DNA of 64,000 nucleotides, from assembly GCA_023425645.1 (NCBI GenBank), contig JAFACG010000010.1, forward strand, positions 62,001-126,000. The letters run 5' to 3'. Position 1 is the stretch's first letter. Each line of letters starts with the position of its first letter. Below are positions 17,105 to 26,564 of the stretch, piece after piece. The DNA comes from Pseudomonadota bacterium. Its GTDB lineage: Bacteria; Pseudomonadota; Gammaproteobacteria; Burkholderiales; Burkholderiaceae_B. Position numbers and translations under genes: made by a program. The notes beneath the pieces were generated by a model. The model saw nothing but the letters and a program-made list of their open reading frames with translations, ran no database searches and was not told the DNA's origin.

Positions 17105-18484
17105 ATGAAAGAGCAGATGACGTTGAAAACCGCGATTGAGACGATAAAGCCGAGGCAATTTCTGCGGATTGAATCGGTATCGCCACGCGGTAGCCTTGAG
17201 GTGAGAAAGGCGGCTAAGGATGGGATCATTTTTTATTACAGGTTCACTCACGAAGGCAAACCAGATCGAGTGCAGATCGGTCTATATGACAAGCTAGCTC
17301 CGCCCAAGAGTGTCAATCCTACAAAGCAAGGGTACTCGCTTTCTGCGGCTCGCTTTGCCGCGGCGGCCCTGGCAGCGCGGCACTATGAGGCTCGCGATCG
17401 AGGTGGCCTAAGGGGGCTCTTGCAGCAGGCGAAGGCCGAGGTAGATGCCCAGAGAGAAGCAGAAGCCTTAGCTGCTGTTGCCAAGGGTTATACCTTGGAG
17501 AAATTGATGGCTGTGTATATCGACGGCCTACGCAACCCTGCAACGGCCAAGGACACAAGGAATTCGGTTCACAAGAACGTGAAGGTAGCCTTCCCCAAGA
17601 TTGCCGCCACTCAGGCTAACCAGGTGACAACCGAGCAGATTTCGACTGTGCTACGCAAGATTTTGGAGGCCGGGCACAAAACGACGGCGAGACAGGTGAG
17701 AGCGTATCTTCATGCCGCATATGAGCAGGCCAGGAAGATCAATAACGACCCAGCTGCTTCTAAAAGGTACGCTCCGTTCAACGTCAAAATCAATCCTGTT
17801 TCTGACGTGTCGAGCATCCCGAACTCCTATGGTGTCGACAAGAACCCGCTGATGCCAGAGGTGATGCGAGAGTACTGGAAGGTCATCAACGTGCCGGGTA
17901 GAGAGTCGGCGTTCCTGCGGTTGCATCTCTTGCTTGGTGGCCAGCGACTGGAACAGCTGCTACGGCTAAAGAATGAGGATGTGCGATCCAATGCAGTTGT
18001 CTTGGAGGACACCAAGGGACGCTCAGGTAATGTGCGCCTTATTCTCATACCCTTGATTGAAGCCGCTGAGACTGCGCTCAGCGAGTTGCGGTGTATCGAA
18101 GGCGAGTTTGCTTTGTCAGTAAGCCCTGGTACACCCCTGAGCGCGACCACCGTGAGGCGTTGGGCCAAGGATGCCGTGGGAGACTCGATCGAGGGCTTCT
18201 CCCTGAAACGAGTGCGCTCTGGTGTGACGACCTTGTTGGCCAAGCTCAAAGTGCCGAAAGAGTTCCGCGACGAGCTCCAGTCCCACGGATTGTCGAGCGT
18301 GGAGAAGCGACACTACAACCTCTATGAGTACTTCGATGAGAAGAAAGAGGCTCTAGAGGCGATGTACGACTTTCTTAATTCGTCTGGCGAAGGGAAGGAA
18401 CGGGAGAGCCGGAGGCGGGAGCGACGTGTGAGATCGAGGCCGGCTGTGGGGATAGAAGCATGGAAGAGAAACCAAAGACGTTGA
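17105..18484 (+). CDS. tyrosine integrase of the 25-kb element
   Basis: A 459-residue site-specific recombinase of the tRNA-island type. An N-terminal arm-binding domain (residues 1-110) and SAM-like core-binding domain (about 125-220) precede the catalytic domain. Catalytic residues visible are the first Arg in LLGGQRLEQLL (about 281), KRVR in place of the usual HxxR (about 368-371), His in LQSHG (about 393) and the nucleophile Tyr in RHYNLYEY (about 403). The tail from 425 is rich in Arg and Glu. It would join the 54-bp repeats at 16899 and 41861. Unlike most tRNA islands, the gene is at the end away from the intact tRNA. Confidence 0.9.
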   Translation: MKEQMTLKTAIETIKPRQFLRIESVSPRGSLEVRKAAKDGIIFYYRFTHEGKPDRVQIGLYDKLAPPKSVNPTKQGYSLSAARFAAAALAARHYEARDRGGLRGLLQQAKAEVDAQREAEALAAVAKGYTLEKLMAVYIDGLRNPATAKDTRNSVHKNVKVAFPKIAATQANQVTTEQISTVLRKILEAGHKTTARQVRAYLHAAYEQARKINNDPAASKRYAPFNVKINPVSDVSSIPNSYGVDKNPLMPEVMREYWKVINVPGRESAFLRLHLLLGGQRLEQLLRLKNEDVRSNAVVLEDTKGRSGNVRLILIPLIEAAETALSELRCIEGEFALSVSPGTPLSATTVRRWAKDAVGDSIEGFSLKRVRSGVTTLLAKLKVPKEFRDELQSHGLSSVEKRHYNLYEYFDEKKEALEAMYDFLNSSGEGKERESRRRERRVRSRPAVGIEAWKRNQRR

Positions 18485-18522
18485 TATTTTCGTGGTAGCC
18501 ATATGCTGTGATGGTAGTGTGT

Positions 18523-20286
18523 TTATATGCTGCTACTCTTGTCGGTCTGCAAGAGCCATTCAACTTGTCTACGAGCTGTTGATATAACTTGGCTGAAGAT
18601 CCGGGTCTCGACCAGAGGTTCACGATCCTTCATAGGGAAATCGGGCGAACGACTGCCACCGATCACCAGCACCTGAATTGGCGCGCTGACGTACTTACTC
18701 AACTCGTGTCTATAGGAAACGGCTTGCAGGTAATCGTCGTGATTCAAAGCGTGGCCTGGACGCTTGAACTCGATCAGCAAGTATTCACCGCTCAAATTTT
18801 CATTGAGCAGAAGATCGGGGCGTTTGTCTGCCTTCTCGCCTGTGTAGGTCTTGCCCAGCATGTCTTCCACCTGTCGCCGCAAGGTGCTGTTCGAGCTGAA
18901 CAACGAGTATTCGGGACCAAACACCCATAGGCTCCGTTCCAGTGCTTTGTGCATTATGGCTTCACTGGTAGCGGTATCTCGAGCCAGCTTATCCAGTTGA
19001 TCGAGAAAGACCTGCCGAGCCGCCGCCTGCTGAACAAGCGTTGCCATCTCCGCAAGCCCAAAGTCGTTCAGTCGATCTGCAATGCCCGCAACATCCCCAG
19101 GAGTTGCGGCATCAATGTGCTCAAGAAGGATGCGATAGTCGGAGCGTTCCATTGCCTCCAGCAACACGTTCACCACGGGTTCGACTTTGCTCTCCGGTTC
19201 GCCGTAATACTTGTCGAGGATTCTCTTGATTGCCCGATCAGCAAAGACTCGCTTGTATTCCGGCAGCGCTGAGAGTCGGGTAAGGATCGCCTTTTGCAGT
19301 CGAGCCTGTGCAAGCCGGATCTCTTGTCGGTACTGCTGCTCATACGCCTCTCGAAGAATTGGCTGGACGTACGTCTCAACCTCCTTCAAAAGTTCACTGT
19401 TCTCAACAGGAGAATCCCAGCCAGCAGTGATGTGGTCGCGCAGGCCGTCCGCTTCGACCTCGCCGTAGAGCTTGCGAAGCAACTTGGGCGGGAAATCATC
19501 TCGTTGATCCAAACCGAAGAACCCAGGACGCCCCACGGCTTTACCATCCACGCGCAACGTTATTCCAGGCTGACGCAGTCCCGATTTGCCATCGCTGATC
19601 GAGAACCGCAGTTTCACTTTGCCCACATTTGGCAAGGACTGATCCTGCTCTGTATAACGTCCTGACACGTCGTCGACATCCAGACGCTTGTCTTCAACCG
19701 TGATAGCGAAATCATCTTGCCGACCGTAATCCTGCAGCAGGATTTGGCGAAGGCGGTTGGCATCTGGGTAAGCTAAACTCTGATGCAAGTCGCTGAGCGT
19801 GATGGTTGTTCCGTGGAGATCGGAGGCGCATGGCTCGCTGTGCAAATCGATGTCCAATTGCTCGATGTCTTCAACGAGTGAAAGGTCGTCTAGTCGCAGT
19901 GAGATCCTGCACAGGCGGCCGCGCGCACGCGTTTCGAGCATCATGGTCGCCGCGGCCATAAGGCCGGAAAACTTCCCGATTCCTTTTCTGCCCTTGACTG
20001 GACGGTTCTTCCCTGCGGTACGTTCTCCACGCCGTGATCGTCGATCCGACGCAATGGTCAAATAATGCCTCCGCAGCTCTTCTTCGGTCATGCCGCTGCC
20101 ATCGTCTTCAATGATGATGGAGCCACCGCTCAGTGGCTTGGGGAGCGTGACAGAGACATGCTCGGCGTCGGCATCCCAGGCGTTATCGACGAGTTCCTTC
20201 AACGCTCGTTCCGATGACGGGTATTCCTGACTCAGTAATGTGGCAAGTCGGGAATCAACCTGAAAACGCAGCTGGGCACGGCTCAT
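18523..20286 (-). CDS. GHKL ATPase with C-terminal nuclease-like domain
   Basis: A 587-residue protein. The N-terminus is a GHKL (Hsp90/MutL/histidine kinase) ATPase with the N-box ELVDNAWDADA (Glu31, Asn35), the G1 motif IEDDGSGM (60-66) and the G2 motif GRKGIGKFSG (99-108). The C-terminal 130 residues contain RPDLLLNE followed by YLLIEFKRPG, a PD-(D/E)xK nuclease core (D...ExK) reminiscent of DUF4263/Shedu-type nucleases. The central helical region may dimerise. It is the last gene of the five-gene minus-strand operon, 17 bases after Res, and converges with the integrase gene. Confidence 0.75.
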   Translation of the reverse strand: MSRAQLRFQVDSRLATLLSQEYPSSERALKELVDNAWDADAEHVSVTLPKPLSGGSIIIEDDGSGMTEEELRRHYLTIASDRRSRRGERTAGKNRPVKGRKGIGKFSGLMAAATMMLETRARGRLCRISLRLDDLSLVEDIEQLDIDLHSEPCASDLHGTTITLSDLHQSLAYPDANRLRQILLQDYGRQDDFAITVEDKRLDVDDVSGRYTEQDQSLPNVGKVKLRFSISDGKSGLRQPGITLRVDGKAVGRPGFFGLDQRDDFPPKLLRKLYGEVEADGLRDHITAGWDSPVENSELLKEVETYVQPILREAYEQQYRQEIRLAQARLQKAILTRLSALPEYKRVFADRAIKRILDKYYGEPESKVEPVVNVLLEAMERSDYRILLEHIDAATPGDVAGIADRLNDFGLAEMATLVQQAAARQVFLDQLDKLARDTATSEAIMHKALERSLWVFGPEYSLFSSNSTLRRQVEDMLGKTYTGEKADKRPDLLLNENLSGEYLLIEFKRPGHALNHDDYLQAVSYRHELSKYVSAPIQVLVIGGSRSPDFPMKDREPLVETRIFSQVISTARRQVEWLLQTDKSSSI

Positions 20287-20303
20287 GTCAACGCTCCTTC
20301 AAA

Positions 20304-23063
20304 TCAATCCTTCATCTCGAATCGCAGAAAGTCCGTAAGCCGCCGCGACTCATTGACTTCGTCATGAGGTACAAGCAGATACTTCCACGGCTTGCCTCCA
20401 ACGCTCGCCGTGAAGTTCGACGCATGCTGACACCACTGCATCGCTGCGGCAGCCTTGGCTTGCACCTCCGGCGTGTTGATGTCGTTACGTGCCTTGGTTT
20501 CCACCATAAAGATCGTCGAGTCGGTTTCTGCTACGAAGTCAGGGATGTATTCCGGCTGCTCGGTCCCCAGCTTGTAGAAGATCTGGAACTGACCCTTGGC
20601 GGGCTTGAACCATTTACTAGCGTCACGTTCCAGAATGATGGCAAAGCGCCGTTCGGTGTCTGAATCGAACTTCTGCAGTGGATACAGGCAACGTGCGAAG
20701 CCACCAAACAGCATTTGCTTGATGCGGCTGGCGTCAGCCACGGTCTCGCGGAAATGATGTGCCGTTTGGTCTGCCGTGGCGGTGTAGTTGCAAGGCTTGA
20801 GTTCGGTGAAACCGCGACTAACTTGCACCTCGTACTCGGTGGCCTGCTCCCAGAAGTGCGCCATCATCTGCGCGTGAATTTCACGTGCTATCAAACGCCG
20901 CTCCCGATCCAGCACGCTGATCGCCTCATCCACCGTCAGGTAGCTTTGCAAGTGCTGCACCATCTGGCCCGCGAGGTCGTAGAGCAGATCGGCATGGGTG
21001 AAGTAGTCAATATCGTCGAAATCCACCAGCGCGTGGACGATGTAGTCCTCGGGGCGTTGCTCCTTGAGACCGATTTCGGCGGCTAGCGTGTCCTGCTCGT
21101 TGGTGTGCAGGTTGTGGATCACGATTTCGCGCTCACCAGGCTGGAGGTGAAGCTGGTTTAAATCCAGCTTGAACGGGTGAAAACCCGTCGTGACTTCACC
21201 TGTCGGCACCACCGCGATACGGGGAATATCGATGGTTTGCTGCACGACGATTTCGGTTGTCTTGGCCACCACAGTGGAAAGATCCAGTGCTGGCGCAGAC
21301 TCGTCTACACCTGCCAGCAAATTGCCTGTTGTGCCAACAACGGGTTTCAGCCGCTCGGCCACTTCCGCCACGATGGCTTTCTGCACTTCGGGTGTCAGTA
21401 ATGCGCCGCTGGTCGGTACCAGATCGCGCTTGGCCTCGTACTTGTTAATGACCTCAACCACCACGCGCGCGGCCTGCTTTTCGGCCTCAGTCGTAAATAC
21501 CGGTGTAGGCGCTGGTGCCGTGGATGGTTGTGTAGCGCTAGTACCCTCTGCCGCGCTCACGCCTGGAGGTACCACGGGAGCTTCCGTCAGACCCAGCCGT
21601 GCCATTGTGTTGGAGCCAACTTGCACGCTCACCTTTTTGTCATCCGCAGAAGGCGCGTCCAGGATGATCTGCTTCAGGCGAATCGGCGAATCTCCACGGT
21701 TGGCTTCGTCGATGATTTCCTGAAACTTGTCGTGGGCAACGATATTCAACCGATCCACCGTCGCCACGCCCGTGCGCTTGCCATAAGGCAGGCGCAGGCC
21801 GCGCCCAATGCTCTGCTCGATCAGCGTGCGGGCATTGGCAGCCCGTAGCGGCACGATGGTGTAGAGGTTGGTCACGTCCCAACCTTCCTTGAGCATATTG
21901 ACGTGGATGACGATCTCGGTCGGCTCATCCACGCTTTCCACCGCCAACAGGCGCGTGATCATCTCCTCCTCTTCAGCGCCAGTGCGGCTGGAATCGACCT
22001 GAATCACCTTGCCTGCATACCGGCCCTCGTAGAAGGCATCGGATTCGATCAATGCCTTGAGTTGCGCCGCGTGCGTGGTATCGCGCGCAATCACCAGCAT
22101 GAAGGGTTTAACCATCTGTACACCGTTTTCGCGGGCGTAGGTCAGCAACTCCACCTTGGTGGTTTCGTGCAAGCGCACGCCGTCTTCCAGTTTGATCTTC
22201 TCCACATCTTCCGGCGTGTGCGCCGATGCCGAGAAGTTGCGCTGGGTCACTACGGCAGGCTCTTTGACGAAGCCATCTTCCATTGCCTGCGCCAGTGGAT
22301 AGTCCATCACCACGTTCTTAAACGGTACCGGCCCCTTGGTGGATTCCACGAACGGCGTGGCCGTTACCTCCAATCCAAACAGGGGTTTGAGCTCATTGAT
22401 CGCCCGCATTCCAGCTTGCGCACGGTAGCGATGCGACTCATCCATCAGCAATACGAGGTCGGGCAAGTTCGCCAGATGGTTGAAGTAGCTGTCGCCCAGT
22501 ACCTCCTTCATCCGCTTGATGCGCGGCTCCTTGCCGCCACGCACCTCGGAATTGATCTTGGAGATGTTGAAGATGTTGATGCGCACATCGTGGGCGAAAC
22601 CCTGTGGTTGATCGTCCACCGCCGCGCCAGTCTGGTCGTAGTTATCGCCGGTGATGATCAGCGGCGGTTGCTGCGCGAACTCGGCAATGCCCTTGAACAC
22701 GTATTTGGGCGTGTTGCGAGTAAAGTCCGTGATCAACTTGTTGTAGATGGTCAGGTTGGGTGCAAGAACAAAGAAATTGTTGATGCCGTGCGCCAAATGC
22801 AGATACGCGATGAAGGCTCCCATCAAGCGGGTCTTGCCCACGCCCGTGGCCAAAGCGAAGCACAGCGAGGGGAACTCGCGCTCGAAATCCGCAAGAGTCG
22901 GAAACTCGGCCTTCAACGTGGACAGAATGGCAGCGATATCTCGCTCATGGCTCAACAGATCAGGTGAGGCCTCGAGTGCACGAACCAAGCGTTTGAGAGA
23001 CTCCTCCTGAGGAGGACGCAGAGACAGACGACCGGTGACGGCGTGCAGGACGCGGCTGTTCAT
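20304..23063 (-). CDS. res: type III restriction endonuclease-like Res subunit (DEAD/DEAH helicase-nuclease)
   Basis: A 919-residue SF2 translocase-nuclease. Helicase motifs include Walker A ALATGVGKTRLMG, Walker B LLMDESHRYRA, motif III VTATPF and motif VI EQSIGRGLRLPYG. The C-terminus has YIPDFVAETDSTIFMVETKA, a PD-(D/E)xK nuclease core typical of Res. The start codon overlaps the Mod stop (TAATG), as in coupled type III systems. It would cut DNA when Mod finds unmodified sites. A region around residues 500-560 is Ala/Thr/Pro-rich and probably a linker. Confidence 0.82.
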   Translation of the reverse strand: MNSRVLHAVTGRLSLRPPQEESLKRLVRALEASPDLLSHERDIAAILSTLKAEFPTLADFEREFPSLCFALATGVGKTRLMGAFIAYLHLAHGINNFFVLAPNLTIYNKLITDFTRNTPKYVFKGIAEFAQQPPLIITGDNYDQTGAAVDDQPQGFAHDVRINIFNISKINSEVRGGKEPRIKRMKEVLGDSYFNHLANLPDLVLLMDESHRYRAQAGMRAINELKPLFGLEVTATPFVESTKGPVPFKNVVMDYPLAQAMEDGFVKEPAVVTQRNFSASAHTPEDVEKIKLEDGVRLHETTKVELLTYARENGVQMVKPFMLVIARDTTHAAQLKALIESDAFYEGRYAGKVIQVDSSRTGAEEEEMITRLLAVESVDEPTEIVIHVNMLKEGWDVTNLYTIVPLRAANARTLIEQSIGRGLRLPYGKRTGVATVDRLNIVAHDKFQEIIDEANRGDSPIRLKQIILDAPSADDKKVSVQVGSNTMARLGLTEAPVVPPGVSAAEGTSATQPSTAPAPTPVFTTEAEKQAARVVVEVINKYEAKRDLVPTSGALLTPEVQKAIVAEVAERLKPVVGTTGNLLAGVDESAPALDLSTVVAKTTEIVVQQTIDIPRIAVVPTGEVTTGFHPFKLDLNQLHLQPGEREIVIHNLHTNEQDTLAAEIGLKEQRPEDYIVHALVDFDDIDYFTHADLLYDLAGQMVQHLQSYLTVDEAISVLDRERRLIAREIHAQMMAHFWEQATEYEVQVSRGFTELKPCNYTATADQTAHHFRETVADASRIKQMLFGGFARCLYPLQKFDSDTERRFAIILERDASKWFKPAKGQFQIFYKLGTEQPEYIPDFVAETDSTIFMVETKARNDINTPEVQAKAAAAMQWCQHASNFTASVGGKPWKYLLVPHDEVNESRRLTDFLRFEMKD

Positions 23064-24760
23064 TATTCGTTCTCCCCAAACAGACCGCCTTGATTCGAAT
23101 TTACAGCGGGTACTTTCCTGCTCTTGGTTTTCTTGCTCGTTTCGGTGGCTGCAGAAGTCTCAACGGGGTCGGGCTTCGCCATCGGCAGGTTGGCTACATT
23201 CAGGCTGTAGTCATCATGCCCCCATTCGCAGCGGGCCAGTACCATCTTCGGAATCTTCTTCAGTGTCAGGTTCTGCCAGCGTTCGTTGGCTTTAGCTGCT
23301 GTCACGCCGTGGAAAGCCGCGCAGCAGACCAACAGGCTACGGTCGGAACCCACTTCGTCGGACAAGGCCTGCAACTGGTCGGCTGACAGGTTCTGCGTGG
23401 TGACATAGATGAAGTCACGCTCGCTGGAGTGCCCGTGCTGCCACCACTGCACCTCGGAGGGGGCGTAAGTAAAGCCTTCCAGCTTAGCCAGAGCCTCGGC
23501 CAGTTGCGCGGCGTTGTACTCTGGGTTGATGACCGGGTTGCCCCAGCGGTCGTTGACGATCAGGCTGGGGGCGAGACTGTAGTAACGGAATCCGCCACCG
23601 CCGTGCCAATTCACAGCCTTGGAAATGCCGCCCTGGTCCTCGCCATCGATAACCTTTTTTAGGCGCGGGATAATGTGAGTATGACAATGCTCGCCCAATT
23701 CCACCATGATCCAGCGCCGGCCCATTTTATGAGCGACTGCGCCGGTGGTGCCGGAGCCGGCGAAGGAGTCGAGGACAAGATCACCTTCTTTCGTGGCCAC
23801 ATTTAACACCTCCTGCAGCAACCGCTCCGGTTTAGGTGTTCCAAAGAGTTCAATTCCTGACCCATTGAATAATGCTTTCTGCTCACTCTTTGCTTGCCTG
23901 TTATGACCCGTACGTTGAAGGTCAATCCATAGAGTGGATGGTGGTAGCCCTTTCATATCCGCGAGATATGTACGACGGCGAATTCCGGTCATTGTTTCGT
24001 TGAAGCGGATCTCACCAGTCCGCATCTTTTCCTGCAACGTCGTCAGCTCCCATCGCCAACCATTAGCAGGATGACGAATGACATTCCCATTTGGAGCAGT
24101 TATGTCATACATCAAATTTTCTCGCGGTTTAGGAGAGTTCAGCGGATTTCCATCGAACCACGGACCACGTGGGTCATTATCGGGGTTCTTGAAGTGGCTG
24201 CGCTTTTCCTCTGCATCGAGCTTGTTGCTTAACCAACCTGGCTCTTTGGAGAACACTAGCATGTGGTTGTGATCGACAGAAAAGGTTTTCGCATCGTTGT
24301 TGCTGTTGTCACTTGACCGCCAGATGACATTCGATACGAAATTTGCCCTACCAAAGACCTCATCGCACAGAACCTTCAGATAGTGCGCTTCATTGTCATC
24401 TATCGTGATCCACAGCGAGCCATCATCTGCCAGCAAGCGACGGATAATTTCCAACCGATCCCGCATCAGCCCCAGCCAAATCGAGTGCTCCAGACCATCG
24501 TCATAATGCGTGAACGCACTGCCAGTGTTGTAAGGTGGGTCGATGAAGACGCACTTCACCTTCCCAGTGAACTCCTGCTCCAACGCTCTCAACGCCAGCA
24601 AGTTGTCCCCAAAGATCAGCCGGTTGTCGAAGATGTCGTTCTCGCTCACGCGCTGCTTGGCGTGGTACGACTTGTCGGGGTCTTCGAGCAGGATACGCGG
24701 CTCCAGCTTGGGGCGCTTATCCTTCCCGATCCAGGTGAGTTCGAGTTTTTGCTTGCTCAT
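23063..24760 (-). CDS. mod: type III-like Mod DNA methyltransferase (beta-class, N6-adenine or N4-cytosine)
   Basis: A 565-residue methyltransferase with the catalytic motif FIDPPYNTG (72-80) placed before the SAM-binding motif LDSFAGSGTTGAVAHKMGR (about 340), the beta-class order found in type III Mod proteins. The N-terminus (MSKQKLELTWIGKDKRPKLE) matches Mod subunits. The target-recognition region lies between the two motifs. The ATG at 24760 is preferred; the longer frame would run into the AIPR gene. It precedes Res with a one-base overlap. It protects host DNA by methylation of the recognition site, which cannot be read from sequence. Confidence 0.82.
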   Translation of the reverse strand: MSKQKLELTWIGKDKRPKLEPRILLEDPDKSYHAKQRVSENDIFDNRLIFGDNLLALRALEQEFTGKVKCVFIDPPYNTGSAFTHYDDGLEHSIWLGLMRDRLEIIRRLLADDGSLWITIDDNEAHYLKVLCDEVFGRANFVSNVIWRSSDNSNNDAKTFSVDHNHMLVFSKEPGWLSNKLDAEEKRSHFKNPDNDPRGPWFDGNPLNSPKPRENLMYDITAPNGNVIRHPANGWRWELTTLQEKMRTGEIRFNETMTGIRRRTYLADMKGLPPSTLWIDLQRTGHNRQAKSEQKALFNGSGIELFGTPKPERLLQEVLNVATKEGDLVLDSFAGSGTTGAVAHKMGRRWIMVELGEHCHTHIIPRLKKVIDGEDQGGISKAVNWHGGGGFRYYSLAPSLIVNDRWGNPVINPEYNAAQLAEALAKLEGFTYAPSEVQWWQHGHSSERDFIYVTTQNLSADQLQALSDEVGSDRSLLVCCAAFHGVTAAKANERWQNLTLKKIPKMVLARCEWGHDDYSLNVANLPMAKPDPVETSAATETSKKTKSRKVPAVNSNQGGLFGENE

Positions 24761-24770
24761 GGCGTTGTTC

Positions 24771-26564
24771 TCATAGTTGCGGCGCTTTGCTCGACAAATA
24801 GTCAAGCAGGCGTTTGCGTGGATACGCGTCCGCTGCATTTTGGATATTGCGTAAAGGGGCGATAGCCTGATCTGTTGTTAGCGCGAAATGTGCTTCCATC
24901 AGATCGGCGATAAAGGTCACTACATTGCTCTGGTTTCGGAAGTAAGCCAACGGCCCTTGGAATGTCAGCCGCTGCTGGCCGAGATCGAAGGTCTGTTGCC
25001 GAAGTTGATCAAGGGGTAGGCTAATCAGAGCAGGAAGCGACGTCGCGTCGATGGCCGCCGCCGCACCGATGCGCTGCTTCAGACGTTTCATCATCACTGT
25101 CGTGATGACATGAATCGCATGGCGGTAGATCAGTTTCTCTTGACTGCGCGCAGCCGCATTTTGTTCATAGCCCACAACCAATGCGCGGATGGCACGATGG
25201 CACTGCACTGCGTTGACCAGCGCAGCCCCTGTCAAGCTGGCCGGAAACAGTACTTGGTATTCGCCAGAATCGGGGTTGGCCAGCCGTGCCGGTTCACTCT
25301 TGAGCCACACCGTATAGCGAGGATCGTTTTGCAGTGATGCCAGCGCCTTGACCGCTTCGTCTAGCATGATGGCCTTGACCCCAGTAGCCGCTGCCTCGGG
25401 GCGGTAGTGGTAGTCGAAACCGAGGTGGGCAATCTCTTGCCGCAGCCGCTCTTGGTTCTCGTCCAGCGACGCGAAGTTGGCTGCCTGTACCGGATTCTGG
25501 TGGTTACGCGCCTTCGTGACGCGCCTGCCGAATAGTCCATCCGCCGGGGCTTTGATTAGTGTGAGCATCACCTTGGCATCGTCGATGCTCTTGCCCGGAT
25601 GCTGGCGCACGAACTCGGCCGCAGAGGCTACCGTCTGCGCGCCGTTGATTATGGAGAGCCCGCGCACCTTGAATTTTTTGGCCCCGTTCTTGGTAGCCTT
25701 GGGATCAATCACGTCGCAGACAGCCGTGACACCATTATTGAGGTAGAAGAAATCGCCAGGGGTATCATGCAAGGTCGTCTTGATGGCTCTGTTGACCTCA
25801 GACTTGTTGCTGCCCAAGAAATAGCGAATGTTGCGCTCGTAGAGCGCCTTACCATGCGTTAGATGCAGCGCGACCAGATCGCCCAAACGCACTACACCGT
25901 AATAGGTGGTTCGTGGTGTTTCGACCTTCTCGCACTTCTGCAGGGCGATGTCAGTATGTACCGGCTGGTAAGCTTGTTCTGCGAGTAAGTCGCGGGTGAT
26001 CTCGACTGCGGTGTAGTACTCAACCTGATTGTGCAGCCGCTCCTCATCCAGATCCTCATCATCAAGCAATGACTGCAAAGCATCACTGGCCGTTTTTGAA
26101 ACACCATCGCCCGTGTAGGGCACTACCAGCTTGATATGGCTGCATGTATCGAGCGCCGTTTCAATATCGGTTTTTCGATTCTGAAAATTGACATTGAAGT
26201 GCGCAAAATCCTGCCGGAGCAGAAGACGAACTCCCTCGCAGAAAGGGAGTGCATCCTCCTGCTTGAATTGCTCGGATTCTTTCAGCTTGGTTTGCAGTAA
26301 GTACAGAGTTTCCGACGCAGCCTCGTAGTGAATGGCGTCGATGCCCTTGTCGTTGAAGTCATCAACCACCGAGGCCGCTGCCAACTGCGGCGTAATACCA
26401 AGCATCTTATGAAGAGCAAAGGCACTAAAGGCTCTTGATAGCTGCTTGGACTGCTGCTCCGCAATCGGCTTGCTGGTATCTAGCAACGGAGGAAGTGAGG
26501 GAACAAAGCGTTCGGCCAGTATCTTCTTCAGGATGACCATGTACTGGGGTTCGAGAGCAGCCAT
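24771..26564 (-). CDS. AIPR family protein (abortive infection phage resistance)
   Basis: A 597-residue protein of the AIPR family. The core motif FFYLNNGVTAVCD followed by VRGLSIINGAQTVASAAEF and a KAPADGLFGRRVTKARNHQNPVQAANF stretch is the family signature. The N-terminal 200 residues include a segment with YLLQTKLKES resembling the QxK end of a restriction-nuclease fold. AIPR proteins occur with phage-resistance genes; their reaction is not settled. The ATG at 26564 overlaps the stop of the SNF2 gene (TGATG) and has GGAG 8 bases before it. Mod follows 10 bases after its end. Confidence 0.8.
   Translation of the reverse strand: MAALEPQYMVILKKILAERFVPSLPPLLDTSKPIAEQQSKQLSRAFSAFALHKMLGITPQLAAASVVDDFNDKGIDAIHYEAASETLYLLQTKLKESEQFKQEDALPFCEGVRLLLRQDFAHFNVNFQNRKTDIETALDTCSHIKLVVPYTGDGVSKTASDALQSLLDDEDLDEERLHNQVEYYTAVEITRDLLAEQAYQPVHTDIALQKCEKVETPRTTYYGVVRLGDLVALHLTHGKALYERNIRYFLGSNKSEVNRAIKTTLHDTPGDFFYLNNGVTAVCDVIDPKATKNGAKKFKVRGLSIINGAQTVASAAEFVRQHPGKSIDDAKVMLTLIKAPADGLFGRRVTKARNHQNPVQAANFASLDENQERLRQEIAHLGFDYHYRPEAAATGVKAIMLDEAVKALASLQNDPRYTVWLKSEPARLANPDSGEYQVLFPASLTGAALVNAVQCHRAIRALVVGYEQNAAARSQEKLIYRHAIHVITTVMMKRLKQRIGAAAAIDATSLPALISLPLDQLRQQTFDLGQQRLTFQGPLAYFRNQSNVVTFIADLMEAHFALTTDQAIAPLRNIQNAADAYPRKRLLDYLSSKAPQL

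Noticed and set aside
21903..22967. A plus-strand gene of 354 codons
   Set aside because: It lies wholly antisense to res and has no ribosome-binding site or family motif.
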